Assembly: GCA_009731375.1 (NCBI GenBank)
Contig: BJOX01000351.1
Location: 573,281 to 637,280, forward strand
Direction: 5' to 3'
From: Paulinella micropora
Lineage: Eukaryota > Cercozoa > Imbricatea > Euglyphida
Length of the DNA stretch: 64,000 nt
In this document: positions 14,813 through 33,194 of the stretch, in pieces
Layout of the letters: every line of letters begins with the position of its first letter
Numbering within the stretch: the first letter of the stretch is position 1
The notes under the pieces: model-generated
Database searches by the model: none
Seen by the model: only the letters and a program-made list of their open reading frames with translations
What the model was told of the DNA's origin: nothing
Position numbers and translations under genes: made by a program

Positions 14813-15170
14813 TCACCTTCTCACCTTCCTCATCTGTGTCAGAAGTGTCTGACTCACTCCCCCTGTCAGAAGTGTCTGACTCACTCCCCTTCCTAACTTT
14901 CCATGTCCCCCCTTGGCTCTCTTTTTCTTCTCTCTCGGTTCTTCCTTCTCACCTGGCTCTTCTCTCGCCTTCTTCATCTCTGCACATTCATGTACTCTAT
15001 GCTTACCCCCACACATCCTACACTCCTTCTCACATGCTGAGAACACATGCCCCTCCATCTTACAGTTGAAACATTTCATGTCTCCTTTCCTCAACGTCTT
15101 CTTTCTCGTTCCTGTTCCTTTCCCTCCCCCTTTATTGTTAGTGGTGGTGTGTTTAAACCTACAGTTAGAC
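14813..15170 (-). CDS. Zinc-knuckle (CCHC) gag/ORF1-like fragment
   Basis: Minus-strand frame open after a TAG at about 15171, about 118 codons. It has a classic CX2CX4HX4C knuckle (CFNCKMEGHVFSAC) followed at once by a second, CX2CX3HX4C (CRMCGGKHRVHEC), then a Lys/Glu-rich tail with a duplicated GVSQTLLT. Such twin knuckles are nucleic-acid-binding parts of retrotransposon Gag or LINE ORF1 proteins. A further charged frame continues to about 14440 where it meets the GATA array, and no polymerase is found. It is a truncated mobile-element gene and probably inactive. Confidence 0.55.
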
Positions 15171-15255
15171 TAGACTCAGAATACAGATGACATTTCAATT
15201 TCAAAACCCCTCCTGCACATGTCCGGCACATGTCCTGCACATGTCCGGTCACCCG
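15165..15255 (+). repeat. Dispersed 3'-end segment (DSEYR-stop plus ACATGTCC repeats)
   Basis: GACTCAGAATACAGATGACA followed by several CACATGTCCGG units. The same succession occurs on the minus strand at about 50045-49940, where it encodes the last residues of the CCCH gag pseudogene. This points to two copies of one retroelement 3' region. A further run of CACATGTGC units is at 63795-63845. Confidence 0.6.
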
Positions 15256-15600
15256 TACATGCACTAATGCTAATATTAATGCCAGACCGGAAGGTCACAT
15301 GATCATGAACCCTTATCCTGTCATGAGACACATTTGATAGAGGTGAAGCGTAAAAAAAAACAAACAAAAAACAAACAAAAAAATATTTTAAAANNNNNNN
15401 NNNATGCACTAATGCTAATATTAATGCCAGACCGGAAGGTCACATGATCATGAACCCTTATCCTGTCATGAGACACATTTGATAGAGGTGAAGCGTAAAA
15501 AAAAACAAAAAGCAAAAAGCCACAAAAAAAAAAAAAAAGAAAAGAAACAAAGAACACATTTGATGGAGGTGAAGCGTCACGGTAACAAAAAAAATTTAAA
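15256..15600. repeat. ~148-bp tandem duplication with A-rich tails
   Basis: ATGCACTAATGCTAATATTA through GAGGTGAAGCGTAAAAA occurs at 15256-15370 and 15404-15510, with a third partial ending (ACATTTGATGGAGGTGAAGC) near 15551. Each unit ends in an A/C-rich run. The A tails suggest retroposed copies. Downstream to about 15840 the sequence is A-rich with a long poly-A. Confidence 0.75.
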
Positions 15601-15796
15601 AAAAAGAAAGAAACAAAGAAAAAACAAAGAAAGGGGAAAATAGAGAGGAAAACAACTTGGACAAAACTTTCAAAAATGTTAAAAAGAAAATGAGAACCAA
15701 GATGGGAAATAGAGGGCAGAGAAACCAAGAAAGGAAAGTAAGGAGCTAAATATAAAGTAATGAGGGAAGAAGGGGAACAACAGTGAAAAAAAAGGG

Positions 15797-15838
<42 letters not shown>

Positions 15839-16200
15839 GCCGGCACAGAGGAAAAGAATTTTTTTTACCAATTTGTGGCTACTTATTAATATTAATACAT
15901 CCCGGCTTCTCTTTCAGATCTATTAATACAAAAGGCAAGCATTCTTCAGTGATTAAAAGTCGTTATTGAATAGAAAAAAAGGGGGGTCCTTCGAGGAAAA
16001 GGTCGGAAGGGAGCAACCTGGGAAAAAGCAAAAAAGTGAGGCAAAACATGAAGATGGGAAAGGGGAGGTACAGAAGGGAGAAGAAGGAGAAAGAGGGACA
16101 CTTGAAAGGAAAAGAAATAGAAAAGAAAAAAGTGGGAAAAGGAACGGCGGGAAAGCCTGAGACCGGCGAACATTTACTGAAGTCACTTCCCGGTACGATA

Positions 16201-16466
16201 TTGCTGTTGACATTCAAGACAACACAAAAAATTAGTTTTGAGTTTTTGTGTCAGATTTTCATTTTTGTGACAGTTTTTCATTTTTGTGACAAAAATTCAA
16301 ATTTAACGGTAACATTTCGCGGAAATTTACGATATTTTGCGGACGAATATAGGCGTTAATTTGAAAAATTCAAATTTTCACCCAAAATCAAAATTCCAAC
16401 CAAAACTGAAATTCCAACCAAAACAGAAAAATCAATTTTTTTTGTTGTCTTGAATGTCAACAGCAA
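16201..16466 (-). mobile_element. MITE-like TIR element, copy 2
   Basis: 266 bp with the same perfect TIRs as 8365-8638 but in the opposite orientation. It is flanked by TA at 16199-16200 and 16467-16468. The interior matches the reverse complement of copy 1 with a few indels. Confidence 0.85.
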
Positions 16467-16814
16467 TATTACGTCCGGACCTTCACAGGTCGCTTCAACG
16501 TTTACTTAATTATGGAAATACAGCAAGGTATATCATCATTTCCGTTGAGAAACTATGATTTTATTGATACTATATTGAAAACTTGCGACACTAATCTTGG
16601 TACACGAATGTCAGTGCACTAGGATGCAGAGTTTTGACGTTATCCGGACACTGTTTTCTTTAATAGTTCGCTTCATTACGATAGAGTTTATTTATACGAC
16701 CGCAGCAAAATCACTACTGACAGGACAAAGGTAAGTTTCATTGTGTACTTGTACTACTGCCAGGACATTGATAGCCTGAAGGTTTACGCACGCAAAAAAA
16801 TTATAAAGAAAAAC

Positions 16815-17633
16815 TTTCCCTCTCTCCTTCTGTCCCTCCCTCTCCCTCCCTCTTGCCCACCCTCTCTCCCAGTCTCCCTCCCTCCCTCTCGCCCACCCTC
16901 TCTCCCAGTCTCCCTCTCTCCCTCTCTCCTTCTCTCCCTCCCTCTCTCCCTCCCTCTCTCGCTCCCTCTCCCCCAGTCTCTTTCTCTCCCTCTCCCCCAG
17001 TCTCTTTCTCTCCCTCTCTCCCTCTCCATCTGCCGCCCTCCCTCCCTCCCTCCCTCCCCCCCCCCCCCCCCCCCCCCCGCCCCCCCCCCCCCCCCCCCCA
17101 CCCCCCCCCCCCTCCCCCCCTCCCCCNNNNNNNNNNCAACATTAACATTAACACTAACATTAACACTAACATCACATCAACATCAACATCAACATCAACA
17201 TCAACATCAACATTAACATTAACATCAACATCAACATCAACATCAACATCAACATCATCAACATCAACATCAACATCAACATTAACATTAACATTAACAT
17301 CAACATCAACATTAACATTAACATTAACATTAACATCAGCATCAACATCAAAATTAACATTGACATTAACATTAACATTAACATTAACATCTTTCCCTCT
17401 CTCCCTCTCTCCCTCCCTCTCGCCCACCCTCTTTGCAGTCTCCCTCTCTCCCTCTCTCCCAGTCTCCCTCCCTCCCTCTCGCCCACCCTCTCTCCCAGTC
17501 TCCCTCTCTCCCTCTCTCCTTCTCTCCCTCAATCTCTCCCTCCCTCTCCCCCAGTCTCTTTCTCTCCCTCTCTCCCTCTCCATCTGCCGCCCTCCCTCCC
17601 TCCCTCCCTCCCCCCCCCCCCCCCCCCCCCCCT
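16815..17633. repeat. CT-rich/poly-C block duplicated around a hexamer array
   Basis: A pyrimidine-rich CCCTCTCT segment ending in poly-C and a gap (16815-17136) recurs almost exactly at 17391-17643. Between them lies a hexanucleotide array of ACATTA/ACATCA units (17137-17390). Both copies end at a gap just after poly-C. Confidence 0.9.
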
Positions 17634-17643
17634 NNNNNNNNNN

Positions 17644-17835
17644 ATTCACATTAAACATTAAACATGCAACATTAAACATGCAACATGCAACATGCAACAT
17701 GCAACATTAAACATTAAACATTAAACATTAAACATTGAACATGCAACATGCAACATGCAACATGCAACATTAAACATTAAACATTAAACATGCAACATGC
17801 AACATGCAACATGCAACATGCACCATTTACATTAC
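17644..17835. repeat. Heptamer array (ACATTAA)n / (ACATGCA)n
   Basis: Seven-base units alternating in blocks between ACATTAA and ACATGCA. The same ACATGCA heptamer recurs at the start of every higher-order unit downstream (about 18788, 19601, 20679, 22283, 23181). Confidence 0.9.
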
Positions 17836-24793
<6,958 letters not shown>

Positions 24794-24822
24794 AGATAGA
24801 TATAGATACAGATAGCCCGAAA

Positions 24823-25015
24823 AAAAGCGTCATTTCACAAATATCAGTGGGTGGGCCGTAAGGGAGACTGAAAAGTGAACGCTGCAGTGTTAATTACGTA
24901 ATAGTTCCCGCTCCAAAATTTTGAACATTACAAAGACAACCCCTTCACCCTCAGATTTAATTTTTGCTCTAGCACAAAAGTGCTTAGAGCAAAATTTTCC
25001 GGTTGTTTTTTGAAT
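24823..25015 (+). repeat. Split direct repeat A1
   Basis: AAAGCGTCATTTCACAA to CCGGTTGTTTTTTGAAT matches A2 at 34454-34664 at roughly 90% with a few indels. A2 carries an extra AATAAATTAAGCGGGAAC. ORF1 begins 14 bp after A1. Confidence 0.85.
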
Positions 25016-25028
25016 TTGGGAAATCGAG

Positions 25029-25915
25029 ATGTCAGCTGCAGCTGGACAAAGGACCCCAAGGCCTACTAGGAAGCGCAGAGCTAAACAGGGTGATGAAGAC
25101 AAGAAGACAAGCGCAGCCAGCAGCAGCAGCGGCAACAACGGAGGCTGCCCTGCATTCGGTGGTGGAAACGTAACTACTTCAACTACTTTTGCTGCTACAT
25201 CGAGTACTAGTCTGCCGGCCACTAAGCTTCCCGCAACTGGCTCGAGCGGTGCTGGAGCAGGTGGTAGCACTGGTAACACCCCCCCATCTGCAGCTGCTTC
25301 AACACTCAACCCTGTCAACCTATTTGGAGCACCATCGCTACACCAGCAGCAGACAGTGATAGAGCAAGGTACGACGACGACTACGACGACGGCTGCCACT
25401 ATTCCACTCCACTGGGCTGGACGCAAGTACGATGGCAAGCATTGGAGATATGCTGCGCAACTCACTTAGGGAGGAGACGAGGGCGGTCACTGGTGACTTC
25501 GCGAGGCTGACTCATAAGGTGCAGTGGATGATCCAAGCTACCAAGCAGGAATCGAGCTAGCGCGACTCGAAGCTGATCGACAAGCCATCACACCGCCGTT
25601 ACTTCGTCGTGACGAAGATCATTTTGCAGATTCTGGATGCAACGTATATGTGCGAAACAACTAGAAGTTGGCGGACGCTATCTCTATGGCGAACGCGCTG
25701 GCCACGCTGGCTATGGATATGGGCAGGTGGAAGACGCCGAGGCCAAGATGCTACTGGTGGGTAAAAAACTAGTGATACGTAACCTGGCTTCTGACAACAC
25801 CACAAGTAGCTGTCGAACAGTATAGCTCGGGCTCGTTAGATGAGGTTAAGCAGAAGATCTTGACGATGGGTGAGACATACAATAGAGGCAACCCGTGGGC
25901 AGACTCAAAGGACCC
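25029..25915 (+). pseudogene. Gag/ORF1 of the YR retroelement, frameshifted
   Basis: Starts MSAAAGQRTPRPTRKRRAKQ, 147 codons of Ser/Thr/Ala-rich sequence to a stop at 25469. The frame then shifts (MLRNSLREETRAVTGDFARL...) and shifts again, with helical text such as KLADAISMANALATLAMDMG before merging toward the RT start. At least two frameshifts and two stops are present. No zinc knuckle is seen. Identification rests on position and on continuity into the RT. Confidence 0.6.
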
Positions 25916-26332
25916 GGCACATGCAATCAAGGCAAGGCTTGGGTTCTGGAAGGCGGCAAGGCTTGGGTTCTGGAAGGCAATAGGGGCGGACGCAGTGGTG
26001 CTATCATGACTCGCATATGGTGTAAAACTCAGATTTGAGCGTGAGCCTCCAGCGACCGATTTTATGAACCACCCAAGTTAATTCGAGAACATTGCATTCG
26101 TCGACTACCAAATTGACGACATGCTTACCCGTGGAGACGCGGTAGAAGTGAAGAGGGAGGAATGCATAATGATCGAGCCTCTCCAAGTGCTGGCTGACCA
26201 GCGGGAATCAAGAAGACGAAGCTGTGCACTGACAAACGGTTTAGTAATTCCTTCCAAGCCAAGGGTCCTTTCACAATGGAGACGCTAGAAAAGGACATTC
26301 AGATGGTACTCGACGGAGACAGCGGCACAAAG
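25916..26332 (+). pseudogene. Reverse transcriptase N-terminal part (5' of insertion)
   Basis: In pieces it reads FWKAIGADAVVLS, YGVKLRFEREPPATDF, VDYQIDDMLTRGDAVEV and IEPLQVLAD, then MVLDGDSGTK. This is the pre-motif A part typical of DIRS/Ngaro reverse transcriptases: the W..IG.. opening, GY.ipF..PP, and the I..LL.rG.i..V segment. Two in-frame stops, a frameshift near 26215 and a 24-bp tandem duplication (AGGCTTGGGTTCTGGAAGGC at about 25935 and 25960) break it. It continues at 30997 after the nested insertion. Confidence 0.7.
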
Positions 26333-26333
26333 T

Positions 26334-28150
26334 GTGTCTGTATGTGTGTGTGTGTGTACCGAGTGCTGCTGACCCTTCACACACTTGTTGCTGTTGTCTT
26401 GGGAGCCGCTCGGTATCCAAGTTCTTGTCCTTGCTGACTTATTTGACACCACACGACACGTTTGTAGTGCTTGGGTGTGATGTGTGGTGTGTGTTTTGTC
26501 TGTTGTTGACGAAAGTAAAAATCGCCCCCCAAAACATATTCCGTCTGGACTCTCCTGTGTTGCTCTGCAAACTAATCCCTTGGCCTATGTCTTGTTTGAC
26601 TGGCCTAAGTGGAGGAGTGTAGGAAAGGAGTTGAGGAGGTGTTAGGAGGGTGCAGTGCACATAAACAACAGTGAAACCTTGCGTAGAGGCCCACAAAGTG
26701 GCGCGGCAAGACACTCGTTGTGTGTACGACTTTGGCACCTACAGTAGTGTGTTTGGAGAAGTGTGGGGGGGGGGCATAAAGAGTGTCTCCAGTGAGGCAG
26801 AAACACTATAGTGTTCACTGGAGTGACCGTCGACAGTGCCATTGTCGAGTCAGAGGAGTGCTTTTCAGGCACACTCACAGGGGGTGAAAAGACCTACTGA
26901 CAGTCTGTTCCTTGTGGGCATCCCTACACCTAACCCTACTATGATACCTACCCGTTACGAGGAGAACAACAAACAATCACACACTCAGACTCCAGTCTGT
27001 ATAGCCACAAGTGCTTAGCCTCGCACAAACGTCAGGAAAGCGTAAGGAAGTGTAAGGAGGCAGAGGAAAACAAACAAACGAAACACAAACAGAAACCTAT
27101 TCATTTGGTATAAAACCTGTTTGCACAAACCACATACATCCTACACCAAACGTGGTGGCCATCTCTTAGGGGGGAAATCCCTTCCTTCTTCCTTTGCCAG
27201 GCTTGGGGGATTGGCTTTTTTCAAATTGCTGAATTGAAATTTGGAGGATATAAAAATCTAGGCTGGGACTCCACTTTTGTCGGTTATATTCAAAAGATAT
27301 TCTTTAATGCAAGCCGGGGTATTTATCCATCCAATTCCACAGCACTCTGAAAATAACATAATCTTCCTCCTCTACAAAAGAGAGGATCATAGTACCAGTA
27401 TGGCGGAAAATATAGGAGACTGTCAGAGCCAAGCAACAAAAAGGAAACAGAGAGCCATTCCCCGATGTCTCACCCCTAACGATAATATTATCCGGCATAA
27501 AAAAGTAGTACCGGTTATGAATAATAATATGATCGTTTTCAACCGCTCAAAAGTACTGATGATATAAATAAAAACGGATATAACTACATCTTGACGAGAT
27601 ATAGCTCATCTATACATCACTGTGTATAGGGGTTACTCATATTAAGAAAAGGTCGCATATTTACCTATCTGCGCCTACATTATGTTATGTTATGTTATGT
27701 TATGTCATGTCATGTTATGTTATGTTATGTTATGTTATGTTATGTCATGTCACGTCATGTCATGTTATGTCATGTCTGACATGTCATGTCATGCCAGTCA
27801 TGTGTCATGTCAATGACATGTCCTGTCATGTCATGTCATTGTTGTTGCTATATACTTACCTGAAGGCCGGTCTGCAACCAAAATGATTACTATTATTAAT
27901 AATATTATTTGTCACGCAACCAAAATGATTATTATTAATATTATTAATATTTGCCGCCACGTTCAGACATGTTGTCCTCAGTGAATGAGACTTCGAAAGA
28001 GTGATCCATTGTGACCAGAATTGTGAACAAACGATAAATGACAGTTTATTTTGAGCTAATCTTTGAAAATTCGTTCTGTTGGAATAGACCTGAAAGGGTA
28101 TTTTTCGCTTATTCAACATTGAATTTCTGCTTACTAATCAGAATTCTGAC
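26334..28150. other. Segment of the nested insertion without a clear gene
   Basis: 1.8 kb with frames of at most about 100 codons and no recognisable domain, plus the pentamer array at 27680-27840 (TATGT/CATGT units). It could be part of the inserted element or a separate older insert. Confidence 0.5.
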
Positions 28151-28346
28151 TGTGGGAACTAATAATTAATTAATAGTTATGGATCGGTCGTATCGTAGTA
28201 ACGGTGTCGTTAGAGCCATTACTTATGATCCGACCAGTCAAGTTACGTGGCGCGTCTGTTGGCGCCTTTTCTCATTAAAGTTGTTGTAGTGTGTTGAGAG
28301 TGTAGTAGCTATCATAGATTGCTTTATTAATAACAGTAGTCTAACA
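28151..28346 (+). repeat. Candidate 5' LTR of nested retroelement
   Basis: 196 bp starting TGTGGGAACT and ending TCTAACA, followed directly by GGTTATCGAGCC, which resembles a tRNA-derived primer-binding site. A gag ORF starts about 300 bp downstream. No matching 3' LTR is found before 30996, so the element is truncated or the LTR call is wrong. Confidence 0.4.
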
Positions 28347-28644
28347 GGTTATCGAGCCTTGATTAGCGATCTCTGCGCCACCAGCTTTAATCAGTTGCAC
28401 TTAGTCTGAAAAGAGAGGCATTAGGCCTTCAACAGAAAAGTGCGAGGATCGACGTGCAACAGGCAGTCGATATCATTCCGTGGGTAGGCAGAAGGCACCC
28501 ACCTCAAACGTGTCTATCGGCTAGACAGCATAGCATAGACACACCAACTCATTTCTCCCTAATAATAATTCCCCTGTTTCTACTTAATTGTAGGAATTTA
28601 TTGGTAGTTGAGTTTAGCTCCTACCTTCCGCGCTTTGGTCCAAC

Positions 28645-30156
28645 ATGGCATATACCATGTTTGGAACGTCGATGAACAGAGGGTTCAAAGTGGATCCCCC
28701 GCCGTTTAACAGCAGAGACCCAGATTGGGATAATTCGGAATATGGGTTCCTCGCTGTTCTGGCGATCTATGATCCATTAGCGATAGGGGAGCTACACCCT
28801 TTGTTTACACAAGCGAAGCTGACAGTTGTTTTCAACTTACCTACAGAACCACCTCTTTCACCTTCCGGAGATAGCGAGGACGAGAATCAGGACCGACAGA
28901 GAGAAAGAAATCTTTAATAAGAAAGAACCTACCATTGGCAGCTCTTCCTCCAGCTCTGCTCTACCTGTCAAACAAGAACAAGACGTTAGTACTAGTTCTG
29001 CTTTGCTTGATCCTTCTTCTTCCTCAGCAACTGTTGAGCAGAAAGAGCCTGATGGAAGTTCGGTTCCTATCCTGACTACTGCATCTAGACCAAATCCCCT
29101 TCTTGCTTCTTTCGCTACAGAAAAGTATTACCAGCAGATTGAGGAAAGAGATAGACTGAAACACAACCGATTTATCTTTGTTCTCTTAATTCAGTCCTGC
29201 TCTAAGGACAAGGAAGCTATGTCTGTCATTAGGACAGCGGGGTCAGATGGAGTCGAATGTTTCATGGCTTTAAGGAAAAGATATGGAGGTCTTGTCTTGT
29301 CAAATGGAAAGAACGACAAGACTTCCTTGACCTTTCCTACCCTAAGAAGATCCAAGACGTGAGACCCTGGTTAACCCTCTTTCACAGCAATATTGCTGAT
29401 CAAGAGGCAGTTATGAAGGTCCCGTACCCTGAACTCGTAAAGATAGAAATGGTCATGAAAAAGATCGAACACTTGACCGAGTTCGGCCGTTTTCGCAACA
29501 AGGTCACCAGTCTCCTTCCGGAGGAGCGACCGGGTTGGGAATCCTTTGTGAAAGTAATAGAACAGGTTGCTCAGACAGAGGAATCCAAAAACAAGATGAA
29601 AAACCTTTACTCGTCAGGGGGCGGTTTTCGTTCCCTTTCGTCTAAAACTTCATCTGGTACGGGAACCAAAAGTGACCCCATAACAGTCAATCTTATGGGA
29701 AACCAAGCAGGTAAGACACCCCAAGGTTGCTATAACTGTCGTGGTGATCATAAATTCAAAATTTGCATCGTCCCTTGTACTCTCCCTGAGTGCCCCCGAG
29801 ACGGACATGTCCCGGTGAACTGCCCCATAAGGAGGAAGGCAGCAAGGATAGTTAACTTAGCAAAAGGGGTAGGAGAGCTGAGTCTGACTAAGACAGATAA
29901 GACTAAGGAGAGCAGTAAAGGGAAGAGAAAGATGAGACAACAAAAGAAAGAAGTAGGGAAGGAGAAAAGGAAGCTGAAATCATCTGATTTTATCAAGAAG
30001 AGTACAGCAAAGACCAAGACGATTAGTCTGAATGCAGGAGGTTCTGACTCCTCTTCTTCTGGTAGTTCTGAAGAAGAAGGAGAGGAGTCCGAAGCTCTTG
30101 TCATTCAGACGAAGAGTCTGGTACTCATGATGAGGATGGAGGAGAAGAGGGAGTAG
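28645..30156 (+). pseudogene. Copia-like Gag with twin zinc knuckle, frameshifted
   Basis: Three overlapping frames give one protein of about 490 residues. The N-terminus reads RDPDWDNSEYGFLAVLAIYD. The middle is an alpha-helical gag region (HNRFIFVLLIQSCSKDKEAM, later VPYPELVKIEMVMKKIEHLT). A knuckle CYNCRGDHKFKIC is followed by CPRDGHVPVNC, then a Lys-rich and a Ser/Glu-rich tail. Frameshifts lie near 28900 and 29300. Gag packages retrotransposon RNA; the knuckles bind nucleic acid. The Copia-type assignment is from the helical pattern only. No protease, integrase or own RT follows. Confidence 0.6.
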
Positions 30157-30179
30157 GGGAAATAGGGTACATCAATCAC

Positions 30180-30611
30180 ATGTTAAGCATAAACATGATG
30201 GAGAGTGAGGAAACGGACGAAGAAGAACCAAACTCCTCACTTGACAACACCCCACCCACTTCCTCTTTTGGACCACAATCATCGCCACCCCACACATCAG
30301 AATTGAAGAACAAGAAGGAAAAGAGCAACACACACGCACAAGATATGCCTGCTCATCTTCCTGTCCCTCGATCTACTCCCGTTATTCCCCTCCTGAAAGA
30401 TAATCGCTTTACTACTCCCCTTGACACGGTGGGCGACCCAACACCTCTTGGGGTAATATACCCTATGGAGGAAGGATGGGGGCTTCGTCGTGTCAAGGGG
30501 GGTTACAGGAAGGTCCTAATGAAATCCCGGAATTCTACTTATCTTCACTTACGTGAGGAGTCGATGGACGACTCCTCAATCTGTGGGCACAACCCGTCAG
30601 AGGAAGCATGA
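30180..30611 (+). CDS. Hypothetical ORF after nested gag
   Basis: 143 codons: an acidic N-terminus (MESEETDEEEPNSSL), Pro/Ser-rich middle, then VIYPMEEGWGLRRVKGGYRK. It lies just after the gag and may be a frameshifted gag-pol spacer or protease region, but no D-T/S-G motif is seen. A following frame (30608-30990) has a Cys-rich start (CDGFNVNNARC, CAKMEKQGCDFC). The function is unknown and it could be a pseudogene fragment. Confidence 0.3.
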   Translation: MLSINMMESEETDEEEPNSSLDNTPPTSSFGPQSSPPHTSELKNKKEKSNTHAQDMPAHLPVPRSTPVIPLLKDNRFTTPLDTVGDPTPLGVIYPMEEGWGLRRVKGGYRKVLMKSRNSTYLHLREESMDDSSICGHNPSEEA

Positions 30612-30996
30612 TCATTGTTTCAAACATGAAACAATGTGATGGGTTTAACGTGAATAACGCACGTTGTTCATGGAAGGTAGGGGCCGCCCGGGGTCAGAGA
30701 CCAGGTGGTGAGTGTGCCAAGATGGAAAAACAGGGTTGCGATTTCTGTTCCCATTATATCGGCAGTGAGCGAAATAGGGCTGACTTATTGGCAGTAATTA
30801 GAGCACAGCTGAACCTGGGGGGTACACTATGGCACTATGGGTTAATGCTAGCCCCTATGGACTGGATTATGCGTCAGTGGATTAGGACAGATCAACATCC
30901 CCCCCTGTCCAACCTGATCCTCTCACGTCATCTTCCACACACACATCACCACACAGACATGTCTCTTCTCATAGTTCTAGTGCTTCGTCATCTTAG

Positions 30997-31900
30997 ATGT
31001 TCGTGGTGGATCTGCAACGCGCGTTTTACTCCATTCCGCTTGCTAGGAAAAATACACCATACTCTGCCTTCAGACACAGGAGCAAAACCTATCAGAACAA
31101 GACGCTACTATATGGGTTCTGTTCTGCGCCGTTTTGGTTTGGGAAGATCATGAGGGTTGTCGTGAAGCTGATAAGGACCTTGAACTTGCCATCCATGCAA
31201 TATGCAGACGACTTCCTATTCGCTGTCAAACTCCTACGCACAGACGATTACATACCTACGTTCATCAAGACGCTGTTTGCCTACCTTGGTCTTCCGGGCA
31301 CTTCCGAGAAGACGCAGTGGGAACCTTCGGACGAGGTACAATACTTGGGATACGTCATCAACAGCAAGGACTTGTGGATGGGAGCGCCGAGCGACAAGAG
31401 GGAAAGACTACTCAAGTCTATCCTCCAGCTCCTGGCGGACGTGCATTCCGCACAAGGGGCTTCGGTCCAGCAACTGCACTCAACTGCATCTTCGTTGATC
31501 AGTCTCAAGCTGGCGCTCTCCAACGCACAGCTGATGACTCGGGAAATGATGGCGACTGTCAACGCAGCCAACAGAATCGAGAGGAGAAGTGTCACTACAC
31601 AGAGCGGGTCAGAACTGAGCCAAGAACTGCAGTACTGGCTTCACATCCTAAGGGATCCTGCCAAATGCAGACGTGCAATATTTCAACCTCGACAGGACGT
31701 CGAGTTGAGGGTGGATGCGGGCGAGTTCGCGGTTGGGGCCATGTACTTCAAGAAGACGTAACAATCCCTCTACCATCTGAATTGATAGGTACTTCGTCGA
31801 CGGAAAGAGAGCTCTGGGCTGCGACTGTGATAACAACACGAGGGCAGACAGAAACTCCAAGGCGCTGACCGCAGGCTTGACAAACCTGACTGTCCATCCA
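30997..31900 (+). pseudogene. Reverse transcriptase catalytic part and RNase H (3' of insertion)
   Basis: Open from 30997 to 31761. Motif A is FVVDLQRAFYSIPL, motif B is YGFCSAPFWF, and motif C is the catalytic MQYADDFLF at about 31195-31221. The E-like motif is VQYLGYVIN. RNase H begins with RVDAGEFAVGAMYF, and after a frameshift at about 31765 continues as GTSSTERELWA. These are hallmarks of DIRS/Ngaro RT-RH. Stops follow toward 32170. The catalytic Asp residues are preserved, but the gene is split and frameshifted. Confidence 0.8.
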
Positions 31901-32170
31901 ATGTCATGGGAAAGCTTACCGTACGTTGGCGCCTAGATGACCGTGATGTTTGGGCACCAAACGTTGGACAGATAGGGCAGTCAGTCCTTCTTGCCATGAA
32001 ATCCCGCAAAAGGGTTGCATTTGTCCTTCCGCATTGGCCAGCCAGACCTTGGTGGCCACAGATTCTAGAACATGCAAGAGATTCATTTAGTCTGCCACCC
32101 GCATCATACACTCTAGCTCAAACGTGGCACAAACACCCATATCACGTACACAGACCATCATGGCACATGC

Positions 32171-33194
32171 TTGCAGTGCTGTTTGATTTTACTCATTAAA
32201 ATAATTTTACGCCCTGTATGGATAGCAATACTAGATGACGACGAGATAGCGATCTGGGCAAGCCAAGCGGGCCGGAGAGACACCACAATGGAAACATACA
32301 AAGCTTCCCTCAGGCGATTCCTCAAGTGGTGCGTGCAGCACGGGCGTATCTTCTTTCCTGCCTCCGACAAAACGATTGCGCAGTATTTGAAATATATGTC
32401 GGAGAGTGGGTATGCACAGTCAACAATCACTGGCCACCTGGCTGCAATTAAATCCCAATACGCACTGCACACTAGTAACGACCCGACCGAGAGTCTGCTA
32501 GTGCCATTTGCCAAACAGAGAGCGGTAGCAGAAGCTGTACCGGGGAGAGAGGGGAAATACCCCTTATTGAGGGACGACCTGCTCAAGATACTACAATTAC
32601 CATTGGTGACATGGAGGGACTGCAGAGACGCTACGTTAATATTACTGCAGTGGATCTAAATGGCACGCGTCAGTAACATTGTAGCATTGAAGGTATCGGA
32701 TATCATGTTCCACCATACCATAATCAGGAACAGCCCGTGCGAATACATGGTACTCAGGTTCGAGAAATTGAAAAACGAGGAAGGTGAGAAGCTTGTCTTT
32801 ATCTGCCAAGGGAACCAATCATTCTGCGCTGTCATGTGGGTCAGAGCTCAAATACATAAAGGACACATTCAAGTATTCGTTCACCGACAGCTCTCCTCTT
32901 TTCTTCAAGCTATCTGGCAACGCATTGGGACATCTGAGTGCTGGCACCCCATCAAGTCTCTTGAAAAAAAAAGTTGCTGCAATTGGATTGGATCCAGCGA
33001 TATACGCATCCCATTCCAATAGAATCGGGTCCGCGACTGAAGCTGCTCGTATGGGAATGAGAATCTACGCAATAAGAAGGCAAGGGCTGTGGTCAGACAA
33101 AAGTTCGTGCGTGTACAAATACCTGCGTGACATAAGCTTGGAAAGCAAGCTAACAATCACACGCGTCTTACAGACCGGCGACATAGTCAACTAA
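32171..33194 (+). pseudogene. Tyrosine recombinase of the YR retroelement, broken
   Basis: The N-terminal core-binding part (TYKASLRRFLKWCVQHGRIF, TIAQYLKYMSESGYAQSTIT) runs to a TAA at 32656-32658. The catalytic half resumes with ARVSNIVAL, carrying the first catalytic Arg, and shifts frame near 32795. It then shows HSNRIGSATEAARMGM (the HxxR motif), GLWSD (the Trp) and VYKYL (the Tyr nucleophile). The R-HxxR-W-Y set marks the phage-integrase-like recombinase that inserts the circular DNA of YR retrotransposons. One stop and one frameshift inactivate it. Confidence 0.8.

Larger units (their letters stand above)
26333..30996 (+). mobile_element. 4.66-kb nested insertion splitting the RT gene
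   Basis: The RT text stops after GDSGTK at 26332 and resumes with MFVVDLQRAFYSIPL at 30997, so everything between is foreign. It includes a non-coding 5' half, a (TTATG)n pentamer array (27680-27840), a candidate LTR with primer-binding site, and a zinc-knuckle gag. Its edges are TGTGTCTG and CATCTTAG. No target duplication longer than 2 bp is apparent. Splicing it out as a GT-AG intron would put the RT out of frame, so an insertion is preferred. Confidence 0.65.

Noticed and set aside
27692-27886. 64-codon Cys/Met/Ser ORF
   Set aside because: Translation of the TATGT/CATGT pentamer array.
26332-30996. Giant GT-AG intron in the RT gene in place of an insertion
   Set aside because: Edges can be read as GT...AG, but splicing there breaks the RT frame, the interval contains another gag, and retrotransposon RT genes need an unspliced template.
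31134-31868. 244-codon plus-strand frame overlapping the RT
   Set aside because: Shadow frame; RT motifs A, B, C and the RNase H start lie in the other frame.
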